Source: Saccharopolyspora gloriosae (GTDB lineage Bacteria; Actinomycetota; Actinomycetes; Mycobacteriales; Pseudonocardiaceae). Taken from it: DNA of 64,000 bases. Of this stretch, positions 26,434 to 35,134 are shown in pieces. Location of the stretch: NCBI RefSeq assembly GCF_022828475.1, contig NZ_CP059557.1:6185470-6249469 (forward strand), given 5' to 3'. The position numbers and the translations under genes were made by a program. Every line of letters begins with the position of its first letter. Within the stretch, counting starts at the first letter, position 1. Below the pieces are notes generated by a model. The model saw only the letters and a program-made list of their open reading frames with translations. It was not told the DNA's origin and ran no database searches.

Positions 26434-27452
26434 GCAGCTACTCCATCAACACTGACCGGAGCGCGCCGCACGTGCGCGTCGCGGTCGACCATCCATTTCA
26501 GCGCCTGCTCCGAGCGCTCGCCGGTGAGTCCGACGCGGAACTTCGCGACGGGCGTGTCGCCGAGCCTGGTCAGGCCGCCGCCGAGGATGGACAGTTCCAC
26601 CCCGAAGCGGCTCGACGCTTCCGGCAGCAGTGCCCCGACGGCGGCGAAGCCGACGAGGACCACTTCGGCGACCACGTCGTGGCGCACGCCGGGCACCGCG
26701 GGTGCCTGGTCGGTCTCCGGCAGCAGGCTGGTGCTGACGCGGCTGCCGGGTTCGGCGACCAGGTCGAGCACCTTGCCGTGTTCGGCCACGCGTCCGTCTT
26801 CGAGCACCGCGACGTCATCGGCGATGCGGCGCACCACGGCCATGTCGTGGGTGACCACGAGCACCGTGACGCCCAGCTCGGAGCGGGCTCGGTCGAGGAC
26901 CGTGAGCACCGAGTCGGTGGTGCTCGGGTCCAGCGCCGACGTCGGTTCGTCGGCCAGCAGCACCGAGGGCTTGGCGGCGAGGGCGCGGGCGACCGCGATC
27001 CGCTGCCGCTGCCCGCCGGAGAGCCGGTCGGGGTAGACGGGCGCCTTGTCGGTGAGCCCGACGAGGTCGAGCAGTTCGGCGACGCGGCTGCGGCGCTGCG
27101 GCGCGGCCATCCCGGCCGCCTCCAGCGGCAGCGCCACATTGCCCGCCGCGGTGCGCTGTCTGAGCAGCGAGTCGCCCTGCGGCACGACGCCGATGTGCCG
27201 CCGCGCCGCACGCAGCGCGGCGCCTTCGAGCGACACGAGGTCGGTGCCGTCGACGCGGATGGCGCCGCGGTCGGGCTTCTCCAGCAGGGCGATGCACCGC
27301 GCGAGGGTGGACTTGCCCGCACCGCTGGGGCCGACGACGCCGCACACCGCTCCGGCGGGGACTTCCAGGGAAACGTTGTCGAGTGCGACGACGTCGGCCC
27401 GACTCGACTGGTCGTGCCGGAAGGACTTGGTGAGGTTCTCGACTGTGATCAC
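26430..27452 (-). CDS. metN: Methionine ABC transporter ATP-binding protein MetN with C-terminal NIL domain
   Basis: MetN drives methionine import by ATP hydrolysis. Walker A is GPSGAGKSTLARCI, the signature LSGGQRQRIAVARALA, Walker B VLLADEPTSALDP and the switch histidine VVTHDMAVV. The C-terminal ~95 residues form the NIL domain (EVVLVGFAAVGALLPEASSR), which binds methionine and shuts the transporter by trans-inhibition. GTG 27452 follows GGAG. The gene opens the metNIQ operon and is preceded by a 275-nt leader downstream of a SAM riboswitch, so control is both transcript-level (SAM) and protein-level (methionine). Confidence 0.96.
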   Translation of the reverse strand: MITVENLTKSFRHDQSSRADVVALDNVSLEVPAGAVCGVVGPSGAGKSTLARCIALLEKPDRGAIRVDGTDLVSLEGAALRAARRHIGVVPQGDSLLRQRTAAGNVALPLEAAGMAAPQRRSRVAELLDLVGLTDKAPVYPDRLSGGQRQRIAVARALAAKPSVLLADEPTSALDPSTTDSVLTVLDRARSELGVTVLVVTHDMAVVRRIADDVAVLEDGRVAEHGKVLDLVAEPGSRVSTSLLPETDQAPAVPGVRHDVVAEVVLVGFAAVGALLPEASSRFGVELSILGGGLTRLGDTPVAKFRVGLTGERSEQALKWMVDRDAHVRRAPVSVDGVAA

Positions 27453-27726
27453 GATCGCTCCGCATCAGCTCACACCGGACCGCGGGCATGCCGCATGAGG
27501 CCGGGAAAGACGAACAGAAAGGCTGGGGAAGGGACTGCGACGGCCTCGGCCGTCAGCGGACGCGGCGACAGGCCGTGGTGGTGCGGCGTCCGTGATCGAT
27601 CACTCGACGCTGCGTCAACGCGAGTCCGTGCGGACCGGATCCGGTGCGGGCGCGGCCGCCACGGGCCTGCCGTCGGTTGATCCGGGGCGCGCGTTCGCCT
27701 GCGAGCAGAGTTTCAGACACCACAAC

Positions 27727-27812
27727 TCCATCGACCCTGGCGTTAGCACCTGCTCGCGTTGAGTGGTTGCTGCGGCGTCGTGGAGCCAGGTCTCTCAGCC
27801 GCTCGGGATGGA
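27727..27812 (-). ncRNA. SAM riboswitch (S-box, SAM-I type), metNIQ leader
   Basis: Read on the minus strand, P1 is TCCATC (27807-27812) paired with GATGGA (27727-27732). P2 is GCGGC...GCCGC around GAGACCTGGCTC. The conserved junction GACGCCGCAGCAACC corresponds to the S-box GAAGCCNGGCAACC, and AGGTGCTAACGCC matches its AGGTGCTAA-CC. High SAM should lower metNIQ expression. The expression platform lies somewhere in the following 275 nt and could not be assigned. Confidence 0.85.
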
Positions 27813-27985
27813 TTTCCCGAATAGTAGAACGCAGCGATGTCGGCGAACGCAAGCCGCATACGGTCACTATGTGGAATCGTTTGACAAATCACATCACCCC
27901 GACGAGCAGGGGTTCTTGATCAACTCAACTTATTCCAGTGACCATATGTGACCATCGCAACGCTTTTGGGGTGCCGTTCGGCTAG

Positions 27986-28999
27986 GCGCTGTTTAGGAAC
28001 GTGGGGCCCGCTGTTTGAAGGCAGTGAGGTCTCCGGTAGATGGATCAACGACCAAGAAGATCGACATCTATCCGGAGACCTCGGTGGGAAGCGTATCGGT
28101 TGGCGCGCGTCAGGATCTGACGGACCGGCAGTGGGTGGCGTTGCAGCGTGTGTTGCCGCCTCAGCCGGTGGTGGGTCGTCGTCCGAAGTGGACACGGCGG
28201 CAGTTACTCGATGGGGTCCGGTGGCGGGTGCGGGTCGGTGCTCCGTGGCGGGACGTACCGGAACGTTATGGGCATTGGCAGTCGATCTACCAGCTGTTTC
28301 GCCGCTGGCAGCGTGAGGGTGTGTGGCCCTGGATCCTCTCGGCACTGCGAGCGTGGGCCGACTGCGTAGGGCTGATCGACTGGCAGGTGTCGGTGGACTC
28401 CACGATCAACCGGGCCCACCAGCACGCCGCCGGAGCCCGCCGCCGGCCTGACAAGCAGATCGAACCGCCCGGCGACGAACCGGCCGATCACGCACTGGGG
28501 CGGTCGCGGGGCGGATTCGCCACGAAGATCCACTTGGCTTGCGAGCAAGGCCGGAAACCGTTGACGCTGTTGATCACTGCTGGTCAACGCGCTGACAGTC
28601 CGCAGATGGTCACCGTGCTCAAGTCGATCCGGGTCGCACGGCCCGGGCGCGGACGCCCGCGCACTCGCCCGGAGCGAGTACTTGCCGACAAGGCATACTC
28701 CTCCCGCGCGAACCGCTCATACCTGCGCAAACGCGGGATCACCGCGACGATCCCAGCCCCGAAAGACCAAGCCGCCCACCGGCGCGCCCGCGGATCGGCC
28801 GGAGGCCGACCGCCCGCTTTCGACCCCGAGACCTACCGACAGCGTCACGCCGTGGAATGCGGGATCAACCAGCTCAAACACCACCGTGCCGTGGCCTGCC
28901 GCTACGACAAACTCGCCCTCCGCTACGAAGCCACCGTGCACATCGCTGCCATCGACATCTGGCTACGCAGCCTCACCAAGATCAATTTCTAAACAGCTC
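27986..28999 (+). mobile_element. IS5-family insertion sequence, intact, with CTAG target duplication
   Basis: The 1014-bp element is bounded by imperfect inverted repeats: left GCGCTGTTTAGGAACG (27986 on), right, read inward, GAGCTGTTTAGAAATT (ending 28999). CTAG flanks both sides (27982-27985 and 29000-29003), consistent with a 4-bp duplication. Rejoined, the empty site reads CGG-CTAG-CCG, a palindrome. One full-length transposase frame lies inside. It sits between the metNIQ leader and rsmA. Confidence 0.9.
28084..28992 (+). CDS. IS5-family transposase, single uninterrupted frame
   Basis: The 302-residue DDE transposase should move the element that contains it. The N-terminal DUF4096-type domain is [20 protein letters not shown] and [20 protein letters not shown]. 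The catalytic domain shows [19 protein letters not shown] (first Asp), [33 protein letters not shown] (second Asp) and [23 protein letters not shown] (catalytic Glu, YREK-like region, quoted in part). Unlike many IS5 relatives there is no -1 frameshift. I start at GTG 28084, after GGAG; in-frame starts at 28024 and 28015 are possible. No disabling mutation is visible, so it may be active. Confidence 0.92.
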   Translation: MGSVSVGARQDLTDRQWVALQRVLPPQPVVGRRPKWTRRQLLDGVRWRVRVGAPWRDVPERYGHWQSIYQLFRRWQREGVWPWILSALRAWADCVGLIDWQVSVDSTINRAHQHAAGARRRPDKQIEPPGDEPADHALGRSRGGFATKIHLACEQGRKPLTLLITAGQRADSPQMVTVLKSIRVARPGRGRPRTRPERVLADKAYSSRANRSYLRKRGITATIPAPKDQAAHRRARGSAGGRPPAFDPETYRQRHAVECGINQLKHHRAVACRYDKLALRYEATVHIAAIDIWLRSLTKINF

Positions 29000-29037
29000 C
29001 TAGCCGACAACGACTCCGGGTGTCCGGCCGCGAACCC

Positions 29038-29913
29038 TCAGCGCACCAGCTCGGCCGCCGCATCGGCCACCCGGGCGAAATCCGCCACCGCGAGCTGCTC
29101 GCCGCGCGCCGTCGGATCCGCCCCGGCGGCCCGCAGCACCTGCTCCGCGCGCGCCGCCGAACCGGCCCAGCCGGACAGCGCGGCCCGCAGCGTCTTGCGC
29201 CGCTGCGCGAACGCCGCGTCGATCGCCGCGAACACCTGCTTGCGCGGGGCCGTCGACGGCGGGTCGATCCTCGTGAACGACACCAGCCCCGAATCCACGT
29301 TCGGCACCGGCCAGAACACGTTGCGCGGCACCGGCCCCGCACGGCGCACCTCGGCGAACCACGCCGCCTTCGCGCTAGGCACGCCGTAAGTCCGGTTGCC
29401 GGGCTTCGCGGCCAGCCGGTCGGCGACCTCGGACTGCACCATCACCAGGCCCGTGCGCAACGTCGGCAGCTCGGCCAGCAAGTGCAGCACCACCGGCACC
29501 GCCACGTTGTACGGCAGGTTCGCCACCAGCGCCGTCGGCGGCTTCGCACCGAAGTCCGCGGCCTGCACGCGCAGCGCATCCGCGGCCAGCACCCGCAGGT
29601 CGCCTTCGTGTTCCGGGACGAACTCGGCCACGGTGCGCGGCAACCGCTGCGCCAACACCGGATCGATCTCCACCGCGACCACTCCGGCCGCCGCGGGCAG
29701 CAATGCCAAGGTCAGCGAACCGAGCCCCGGGCCGACCTCCAGCACCACGTCATCGGCGGTGAGCTCGGCGGCCCCCACGATGCGGCGCACCGTGTTGGGG
29801 TCGTGCACGAAGTTCTGCCCCAGACGTTTCGTCGGGCGAATCCCCAGTTCCTCGGCCAGCCGGCGAACATCGGCCGGCCCGAGCAACCGCGCCCTGCTCG
29901 CATGCTGTTCCAC
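29038..29913 (-). CDS. rsmA: 16S rRNA (adenine1518-N6/adenine1519-N6)-dimethyltransferase
   Basis: RsmA (KsgA) dimethylates two adjacent adenines near the 3' end of 16S rRNA during small-subunit assembly. The 291-residue protein shows [20 protein letters not shown], the SAM-binding motif [28 protein letters not shown], the catalytic [16 protein letters not shown] and the C-terminal region [15 protein letters not shown] 29913 ([13 protein letters not shown]) has no clear ribosome-binding site. It lies 125 bp downstream of rpfB with a strong terminator between, so it probably has its own promoter. Resistance to kasugamycin follows from its loss in other bacteria (family knowledge). Confidence 0.95.
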   Translation of the reverse strand: MEQHASRARLLGPADVRRLAEELGIRPTKRLGQNFVHDPNTVRRIVGAAELTADDVVLEVGPGLGSLTLALLPAAAGVVAVEIDPVLAQRLPRTVAEFVPEHEGDLRVLAADALRVQAADFGAKPPTALVANLPYNVAVPVVLHLLAELPTLRTGLVMVQSEVADRLAAKPGNRTYGVPSAKAAWFAEVRRAGPVPRNVFWPVPNVDSGLVSFTRIDPPSTAPRKQVFAAIDAAFAQRRKTLRAALSGWAGSAARAEQVLRAAGADPTARGEQLAVADFARVADAAAELVR

Positions 29914-29986
29914 GGGGTAGAAGTTACTCGGCCATCCCGCCTGAGCTGCGGAGTGGGGCGGCCAACCGAGGCCTGGACGACAAAAA

Positions 29987-30020
29987 CGACCGCCCACCGG
30001 GCGATGCCGGTGGGCGGTCG
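29987..30020 (-). terminator. Rho-independent terminator of rpfB
   Basis: CCGGTGGGCGGTCG and CGACCGCCCACCGG form a perfect 14-bp stem with a 6-nt loop. On the minus strand it is followed directly by TTTTTG. It lies 18 bp after the rpfB stop. Confidence 0.92.
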
Positions 30021-30038
30021 TGGAAGTCGATCGCTCGA

Positions 30039-31598
30039 TCAGAGACCGAGTTTGGACGAGCAGCCCGGCCAGGCGCCGTAGCTGCCGCCGCGGGCGTCGC
30101 GGACCTTGGTGGCCACCGAGATCTGCTGCTCGCGGCTGGCCTGGTGCGGGTAGGCCGCGTACTGGTCGCCGCCGTAGGCGTCCCAGGTGCTCTTGTCGAA
30201 CTGGAGACCGCCGTAGTAGCCGTTTCCGGTGTTGATCGCCCAGTTGCCGCCGGCCTCGCACTGCACCAGCTTGTCCCAGACGGCGCCGTTCGGCGGCTGC
30301 TTCGTGCCGACGCGGACGACCTTCTCCTTGGCTTCCTTGGTGACCTTCTCCCCCACCGCTTCGCGGCCGGTCTCCTCGCCGTTGCGAGTGCTCACCCGAG
30401 TGAAGACGATCTTCTCGCCGGGCGAACCCGGGTCCTCGACCTTCTCCTCGCCCTTGAGCATCGAGTCGTCCTCGATCTCCTTGACCGGCGGCTCGACCGG
30501 CACGGTCACGTTCACCACGGAGCTGCCGGTGCGGTCGATCTGGACCTGCGCGCCGCTGGTGATCTTCTGGTCGCCGCCGGGCGTGATGTGGTCTTCCGGC
30601 CCGAGCTGGAGATTCTGCTCCTTGACCAGTTCGTCCACGGTCACCGCGGTCGTCGTCAGCTGCCGCGCCTCACCGGAGCCGTCGGTGATCGTGATGTCCT
30701 TGGCGGTCTTGATCGTGAGGTCCATGCCCTGCTCGGGCACGGCCATGCTGCGCGCGGACGACACCCAGGCGCCGTCGTCGGCGACGCCGAGCTGGCGCAT
30801 CGCCTGGCCGACGGTCACCGACCGCACCCATTCCTCGCGCTGCTCACCATCGATGGTCATCTTCAGCAGACGCCCGCGGTCGAGGGTGATCGTGTCGTTG
30901 TGCCCGACCTTGGACTGCGGGGAGGGGCTCAGCGCGTCGTGCTCGCCGATGTTGATGCCCTCGTCCTCGAGGACTTCACCGACGGTCGACTCGTAGGTGT
31001 TGACCTGGCGTTCCTTGCCGTCGACCTCAACGGTGACGGACTTGTCCATCGCCGCCGCGGCACCACCGGACCCGGTCAGGGTGAGGATGACCGCCGCGAC
31101 CGCGCCCTTGAGGAAGCGCTGCTTCCACGAGGTGATCGCTTCGACGACCTCCGGGGACGGGGCGACCGCGCTCTGCGGCTCGGAAAGCTCGTCGGGCAGG
31201 ACCAGTGGCGGCATCACCACGGTCTCCGCGTTGATGAGCCGGATCAGCTCTTCGACGTCGATGTCGGCCGTCGCGAGCATTTCGTCGGCCTGCGGACCGA
31301 GTGCCTCGAGCACGTCGTCCGGCGTGATCTCCAGCGCGCCGGGCGGGAAGCTCGGGTGGTCCTGGGCCGGGTACCGGCCGGTGATGGGGGCGAACGGCTG
31401 TTCTGCCGTGATCTCGGTGTCGCTCTCGCGGTCGAGCAGGCCGACCGAGGTCTGCTGCTCCGAGCTCACCGGGCTGAACCAGTCCGTTGACGCGTTGAAG
31501 GATTCGGCCCAATAGCCGTGATCCTGGCGTGCACCGCCCAGCGGTTGATCGCTGTACGCAGTACTGCCGTGGGCACCGGGGATGCCTCGTCCGTTCAC
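30039..31598 (-). CDS. rpfB: Resuscitation-promoting factor RpfB-like, membrane-anchored
   Basis: Rpf proteins are lytic-transglycosylase-like enzymes that cleave peptidoglycan and help dormant cells resume growth. The 519-residue protein has an N-terminal acidic region of about 160 residues, a membrane anchor at about 164-183 ([20 protein letters not shown]), and three DUF348 repeats. A G5 domain follows ([20 protein letters not shown] onward), then the C-terminal Rpf domain [20 protein letters not shown] with the catalytic Glu and [15 protein letters not shown]. The long cytoplasmic N-terminus is unlike the short lipoprotein signal of M. tuberculosis RpfB. GTG 31598 follows GAGGTAG; a longer frame adds 31 residues. 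A promoter lies about 280 bp upstream. Confidence 0.92.
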   Translation of the reverse strand: MNGRGIPGAHGSTAYSDQPLGGARQDHGYWAESFNASTDWFSPVSSEQQTSVGLLDRESDTEITAEQPFAPITGRYPAQDHPSFPPGALEITPDDVLEALGPQADEMLATADIDVEELIRLINAETVVMPPLVLPDELSEPQSAVAPSPEVVEAITSWKQRFLKGAVAAVILTLTGSGGAAAAMDKSVTVEVDGKERQVNTYESTVGEVLEDEGINIGEHDALSPSPQSKVGHNDTITLDRGRLLKMTIDGEQREEWVRSVTVGQAMRQLGVADDGAWVSSARSMAVPEQGMDLTIKTAKDITITDGSGEARQLTTTAVTVDELVKEQNLQLGPEDHITPGGDQKITSGAQVQIDRTGSSVVNVTVPVEPPVKEIEDDSMLKGEEKVEDPGSPGEKIVFTRVSTRNGEETGREAVGEKVTKEAKEKVVRVGTKQPPNGAVWDKLVQCEAGGNWAINTGNGYYGGLQFDKSTWDAYGGDQYAAYPHQASREQQISVATKVRDARGGSYGAWPGCSSKLGL

Positions 31599-31877
31599 AG
31601 GGTCGCTACCTCTCGAAAGCGAGAAGCCGTCCGCGGCGCGCGGGTGATCAAGGGGAGTTCGCCGAACATGTCTGCCGTCGAACTCCTTCACCTGCCGCTA
31701 CGCGACTTCGTGCTTCGTTTCCGTATCCGACTCCCGTAGCCAAGCGCCTTATTAGACAGTGCCTGATGCGTGCTGGTCTTGTTTCCAGCGCGATCGGCGG
31801 CACCGACTTCCCCGACGTACCCGGCGGCGACTAGCGGGCGTTTCCGTGACTTCGTTGTCATCGGTTACGAGGCCGAG

Positions 31878-31906
31878 ACTCTAGCGTGATCCAGCGAGCC
31901 CGCCAA
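31878..31906 (-). promoter_or_regulatory. Putative housekeeping promoter of rpfB
   Basis: Minus-strand -35 TTGGCG (31901-31906) and -10 TAGAGT (31878-31883) are separated by 17 bp, giving a leader of roughly 270 nt before the GTG at 31598. Confidence 0.55.
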
Positions 31907-32149
31907 GGGGCCACCCCGCCCTGTGACCTGGGTTACGCCGAAATGCCGCGCAACCGTGCACCGTGAGTGATCGAACGGTGCGTTTCAGGGCGGGCCGATC
32001 CCCATTTTCCCATTGCCGCAACGGTTTCTCAGCCGATCATGCAAATCGGTCGATCAGTCCATTGAGGACAACATGATCGTTCCTGGTGAGAGGATCACGA
32101 GTCCGGACGATTCGCGGCGCGTTGCGGGCGCCTCGGCGGGCTTCGGAGC

Positions 32150-32188
32150 GCGGGCGGCGGAAGAGCACGATCATCTCCCGCCGCCCGC
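32150..32188 (-). terminator. Hairpin after the small rpf gene
   Basis: GCGGGCGGCGG (32150-32160) and CCGCCGCCCGC (32178-32188) are perfect 11-bp arms with a 17-nt loop. They lie about 100 bp downstream of the small rpf stop; no T-run is present. Confidence 0.55.
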
Positions 32189-32285
32189 GACGGACGAGGA
32201 ACCGGCCACCCGGATGCGAAGCGTGATGACGAAGGTCACTTGCTCACACTCGCGGGCGATCTCGAGCGCCGGGGCGGTTCGACGC

Positions 32286-32660
32286 TCAGCGGGGCAGCCC
32301 GAGCTTGCGGGCGCAGGACGGCCAAGCGCCGTAGCCGCCGCGGTCCTCGCGCAACGTGCTCGCCACCGAGATCTGCTGATCACGCGAGGCCTGGTGCGGC
32401 AGGCCGGCGAACGAGTCGCCGCCGTAAGCGGCCCACGTGCGGCGGTCGAACTGGAGGCCGCCGTAGTAGCCGTTGCCGCTGTTGGTGGCCCAGTCGCCAC
32501 CGGATTCGCAGTGCGCGAGCCGATCCCAGACCGAACCGGAGCGAGCCTCCCGCTCGGGTCCTGGGCCGTTCCCGGCGACGGGCGAAGCGGTAGCGAGTGG
32601 AGCGCCGCACAACGTGATCACTGCGGCGATTCCGATCCTGGTGATGCCACGGATGCGCAT
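32286..32660 (-). CDS. Small secreted resuscitation-promoting factor (Rpf domain only)
   Basis: The 124-residue protein is a signal peptide (MRIRGITRIGIAAVITLCGA, cleavage likely after ATA or ASP) followed by a single Rpf domain. That domain reads VWDRLAHCESGGDWATNSGN with the catalytic Glu, then GGLQFDRRTWAAYGGDSFAG, and ends CARKLGLPR. It is secreted and should act on peptidoglycan like RpfC/RpfE-sized proteins. The domain is very close to that of the adjacent rpfB (same YYGGLQFD and QASR-QQISVA blocks), which suggests a local duplication or domain copy. ATG 32660 starts at the signal peptide; a longer frame adds 28 unlikely residues. Confidence 0.92.
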   Translation of the reverse strand: MRIRGITRIGIAAVITLCGAPLATASPVAGNGPGPEREARSGSVWDRLAHCESGGDWATNSGNGYYGGLQFDRRTWAAYGGDSFAGLPHQASRDQQISVASTLREDRGGYGAWPSCARKLGLPR

Positions 32661-32846
32661 ACAGGTCCTGACTGCCGTGCTTCCGGGCGGACGCCCCGGC
32701 CGGGCCGCGGACCTTCCGGTCCACTGTGGCCGATCGCCGAGCACGTCCCCTCCCGGCTTCCGCAGGGGACGCTAGGTCGCCGGACGGGCGCCGCAAGTTC
32801 GTGCGCACCCCCGGCGCATTAGCACAACACGCTCAGTCAGAGCAGG

Positions 32847-33692
32847 TCAGGAGGCGGGCACCTGATCGAGACGGAAGACCCGCTCGGCCGTGGCGGTCGT
32901 GGCCACGATCAGTTCAGCGAGATCCCCGTCACGCCACTCCGCCAGGTCTCGAAAGGTGTAATTGGCGCAGTACGGCTCGTTCGGTCGTCCGCGGAACGGG
33001 TGCGGGGTGAGGAACGGCGCGTCGGTCTCCACCAGCATCTGCTCCACCGGCACCAGCCGGGCGGCCTCGCGCAGGCCGACGGCGTTGGCGTTGCGGAAGG
33101 TCGCGGTGCCCGCGAACGAGAGCACGTAGCCACGGTCCACGCAGGTGCGGGCGAACTCGGCGTCGCCGGAGAAGCAGTGGAAGATCACCGTCTCCGGGGA
33201 GCCCTCCTCGGTCAGGATGCGCAGGATGTCCTCGTGCGCGTCCCGGTCGTGGATCATCAGCGGCTTGCCGGTGCGCTTGGCCAGGTCGATGTGCCAGCGG
33301 AACGCCTCGTGCTGCGGCTCCGGCGGGGAGAAGTCCCAGTAGTAGTCCAGTCCCGTCTCGCCGATCGCGACGACCCGCGGCCGCAGCGCCAGCTCCTCCA
33401 GCACCCGCCGGTCCGCTTCGGTGAAGTCCTTGGCCCTGGTCGGGTGCAGGGCGACCGCCGCGAACACTCGATCGTCCCAAGTGGACGCTTCGGCGGCCCA
33501 GCTCGCGGCTTCGATGTCGTCGGCGACCGTGACCACCCGGGTGATGCCGGCGGTCTCCGCCCGGTCCACCAGCGCCCGCACGTCCTCGGCGGTCTTCGCG
33601 CCGCACGCGTCGAGGTGGGTGTGCGCGTCCACCGCGGGCGCGGGCAGCGCCTCCGGCATCGGCGGCCGTTCCTTCTTGTCCTTCTTGCTCAC
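32847..33692 (-). CDS. tatD: TatD family metal-dependent deoxyribonuclease
   Basis: TatD-family enzymes are TIM-barrel hydrolases with 3'-5' DNase activity. The 281-residue protein shows the metal-binding VDAHTHLDACG, AVALHPTRAKDF, AIGETGLDYYWDFSPPE (metal-binding Glu), PLMIHDRDAHEDILRIL, VIFHCFSGDAEFA and ETDAPFLTPHPFRG (catalytic Asp). GTG 33692 follows AGGGG. The gene precedes the rpf and rsmA genes on the same strand, as in mycobacteria, where metG usually lies upstream; metG is not found here. Confidence 0.94.
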   Translation of the reverse strand: MSKKDKKERPPMPEALPAPAVDAHTHLDACGAKTAEDVRALVDRAETAGITRVVTVADDIEAASWAAEASTWDDRVFAAVALHPTRAKDFTEADRRVLEELALRPRVVAIGETGLDYYWDFSPPEPQHEAFRWHIDLAKRTGKPLMIHDRDAHEDILRILTEEGSPETVIFHCFSGDAEFARTCVDRGYVLSFAGTATFRNANAVGLREAARLVPVEQMLVETDAPFLTPHPFRGRPNEPYCANYTFRDLAEWRDGDLAELIVATTATAERVFRLDQVPAS

Positions 33693-33799
33693 CGTCAACC
33701 CCTCGTGGACCGCGCAGGCCCCCACGTCGTGCCTCGCTCATGCCGATTTCGCGGCGAATCCGAGCCTACGGTCCCCGCGCGCCACCCCGGGAACGGGCA

Positions 33800-34816
33800 T
33801 CACGCCAGGTCGGCGCGCACGAAGGACACGTTGTACGGCCGCCACTGGGTCATCGTGAAGTAGACCGCGGGCCGATCCGCGGCCCACGGGTGCTGGAAGC
33901 CGCCGTAGAGCGCGGGGAACCGAGCGCCCGCCGCCAGGACTCGTCCGGCCGACCACGGCCCGGTGAGCCGGTCCGCGGTGCGCAGCACGATCGCGGCTCG
34001 CCGCTCATCCAAGTGCACCGCGAACCAGCAGCCGAAGTGCTCGTTGAACTGCACGGACAGTTCCGCGACCGGCGCGTCGAGCACGGGCAGCGCCGCATGC
34101 GGGTCCGCCGCCCAGCCCCGCGCCGTCCAGTACTCGTAGGCCGCCGGGTCGAGCAGCTCGTGCACGCCGACCCGCGCGAGATGCCCGGCGCCGAAGCGTC
34201 CGCTCGGCGTGCCCAGCAGGTGCACGTGGCCGTCGATGATGCCGGCGAACGCGATCAGCTGGAACGGGTGCCCGCCCTGGTCGCGGCGGCGGAACCGGCT
34301 CAGGAACCGTTGCCCGTGGTTGCGCCAGACGGCCGTGTCCGACTTCGTCCAGCTCCGCCCGCCGTCGTCGGAGTAGGCCAGCGCGCCGTAGTTGGTGTGC
34401 CACACGCCGGGCGTTCCCCACCGCCGCACGGACATGTAGTGCAGGTAGTTGCGTTCCCCGACGGCGATTCCGGCGGTGGGGATCACGGTGTGCTCGCGCG
34501 CCCCGGTCCGGTCGCCGGGCAGGAACTGTCCTGCGGAGCCGTCCTCGCGCCGCACGAGCCAGTCGAAGGTGAGGCCGGAGTCGAGATCGGTGTCGGTGGA
34601 CCGGGCGAGCACGTTGCACCGCCAGTCCGCCTTCCGCGGCCCCGCGCCGTTGCCGCCCCAGCGGTCGCCGTAGGTGTCGCCGAACGCGGCGAGCACGCCA
34701 CCACGACCGTCGTCCCAGAGGATCCCGAGGTCGGTCGCGGTGACGCCGGATCCCGCATTGCGCGACTCGGCCCCCGTGATCGCCGCCAACCTGGTCGTAC
34801 CGGTCACCCGAACCAT
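33800..34816 (-). CDS. DUF4185 domain protein
   Basis: A 338-residue protein that is essentially one DUF4185 domain, a beta-propeller-like fold related to sialidase/glycosidase-type proteins. Recognisable blocks are TDLGILWDDGRGGVLAAFGD with the following DTYGD, WRCNVLARSTDTDLDSGLTF, REHTVIPTAGIAVGERNYLH, YSDDGGRSWTKSD (an Asp-box-like motif) and GWAADPHAALPVL. No signal peptide or membrane segment is seen, although many relatives are secreted. Function is unknown. The start at 34816 follows a short weak upstream region. It lies alone between tatD and element copy D. Confidence 0.82.
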   Translation of the reverse strand: MVRVTGTTRLAAITGAESRNAGSGVTATDLGILWDDGRGGVLAAFGDTYGDRWGGNGAGPRKADWRCNVLARSTDTDLDSGLTFDWLVRREDGSAGQFLPGDRTGAREHTVIPTAGIAVGERNYLHYMSVRRWGTPGVWHTNYGALAYSDDGGRSWTKSDTAVWRNHGQRFLSRFRRRDQGGHPFQLIAFAGIIDGHVHLLGTPSGRFGAGHLARVGVHELLDPAAYEYWTARGWAADPHAALPVLDAPVAELSVQFNEHFGCWFAVHLDERRAAIVLRTADRLTGPWSAGRVLAAGARFPALYGGFQHPWAADRPAVYFTMTQWRPYNVSFVRADLA

Positions 34817-34929
34817 GTCCGAACGTTACGTCGCCGCACGTCACCACGACCATCGAACAAGTAGGCCCCGCACCCTCCCGCCCCGTCAGCGGCAAAGCCC
34901 CGAAGGACGAGGCGAAGCAAGCCTGCCTT

Positions 34930-35101
34930 ACGGCGAAGCCGTGCCTGGATGTGCGAAGCACGTAGCCCACGTCGAAAAGGTGGCCACCCGCGGGTTCTCA
35001 GCTGTCTTCTCGCGAGGACAGCTTTTTCCCTCGTGGCGGAGCCACTAGGGAAAAAGATCCCGCAGCGAGAAGACAGCTGAGGTTCCGCCACCCGACCACC
35101 C
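34930..35101 (+). repeat. Dispersed palindromic element, copy D (subtype II), best-preserved nested hairpin
   Basis: Outer arms CTCAGCTGTCTTCTCGC (34997-35013) and GCGAGAAGACAGCTGAG (35065-35081) are perfect over 17 bp. Inside, CTTTTTCCCT (35022-35031) pairs with AGGGAAAAAG (35047-35056), and GTGGC (35033-35037) with GCCAC (35041-35045). The left flank GCCGTGCCTGGATGTGCGA and AGCCCACGTCGAAAA matches copy A. The core differs from other copies by compensated changes (GCTGTC against GACAGC), which keep pairing. Confidence 0.9.
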
Positions 35102-35134
35102 AAGCAAAACGACCCCGACGACAGAGAAAAAGTG

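Larger units (their letters stand above)
31599..32285. other. Intergenic region between the two rpf genes
   Basis: The 687-bp gap holds the rpfB promoter (31878-31906), a leader of about 270 nt, and the terminator hairpin of the small rpf gene (32150-32188). I looked for a c-di-AMP (ydaO) riboswitch, which controls some actinobacterial rpf genes, and found no match. The rest shows no gene. Confidence 0.6.

Noticed and set aside
31599-31990. c-di-AMP (ydaO) riboswitch before rpfB
   Set aside because: Such control is known for actinobacterial rpf genes, but I could not find the conserved segments in this leader.
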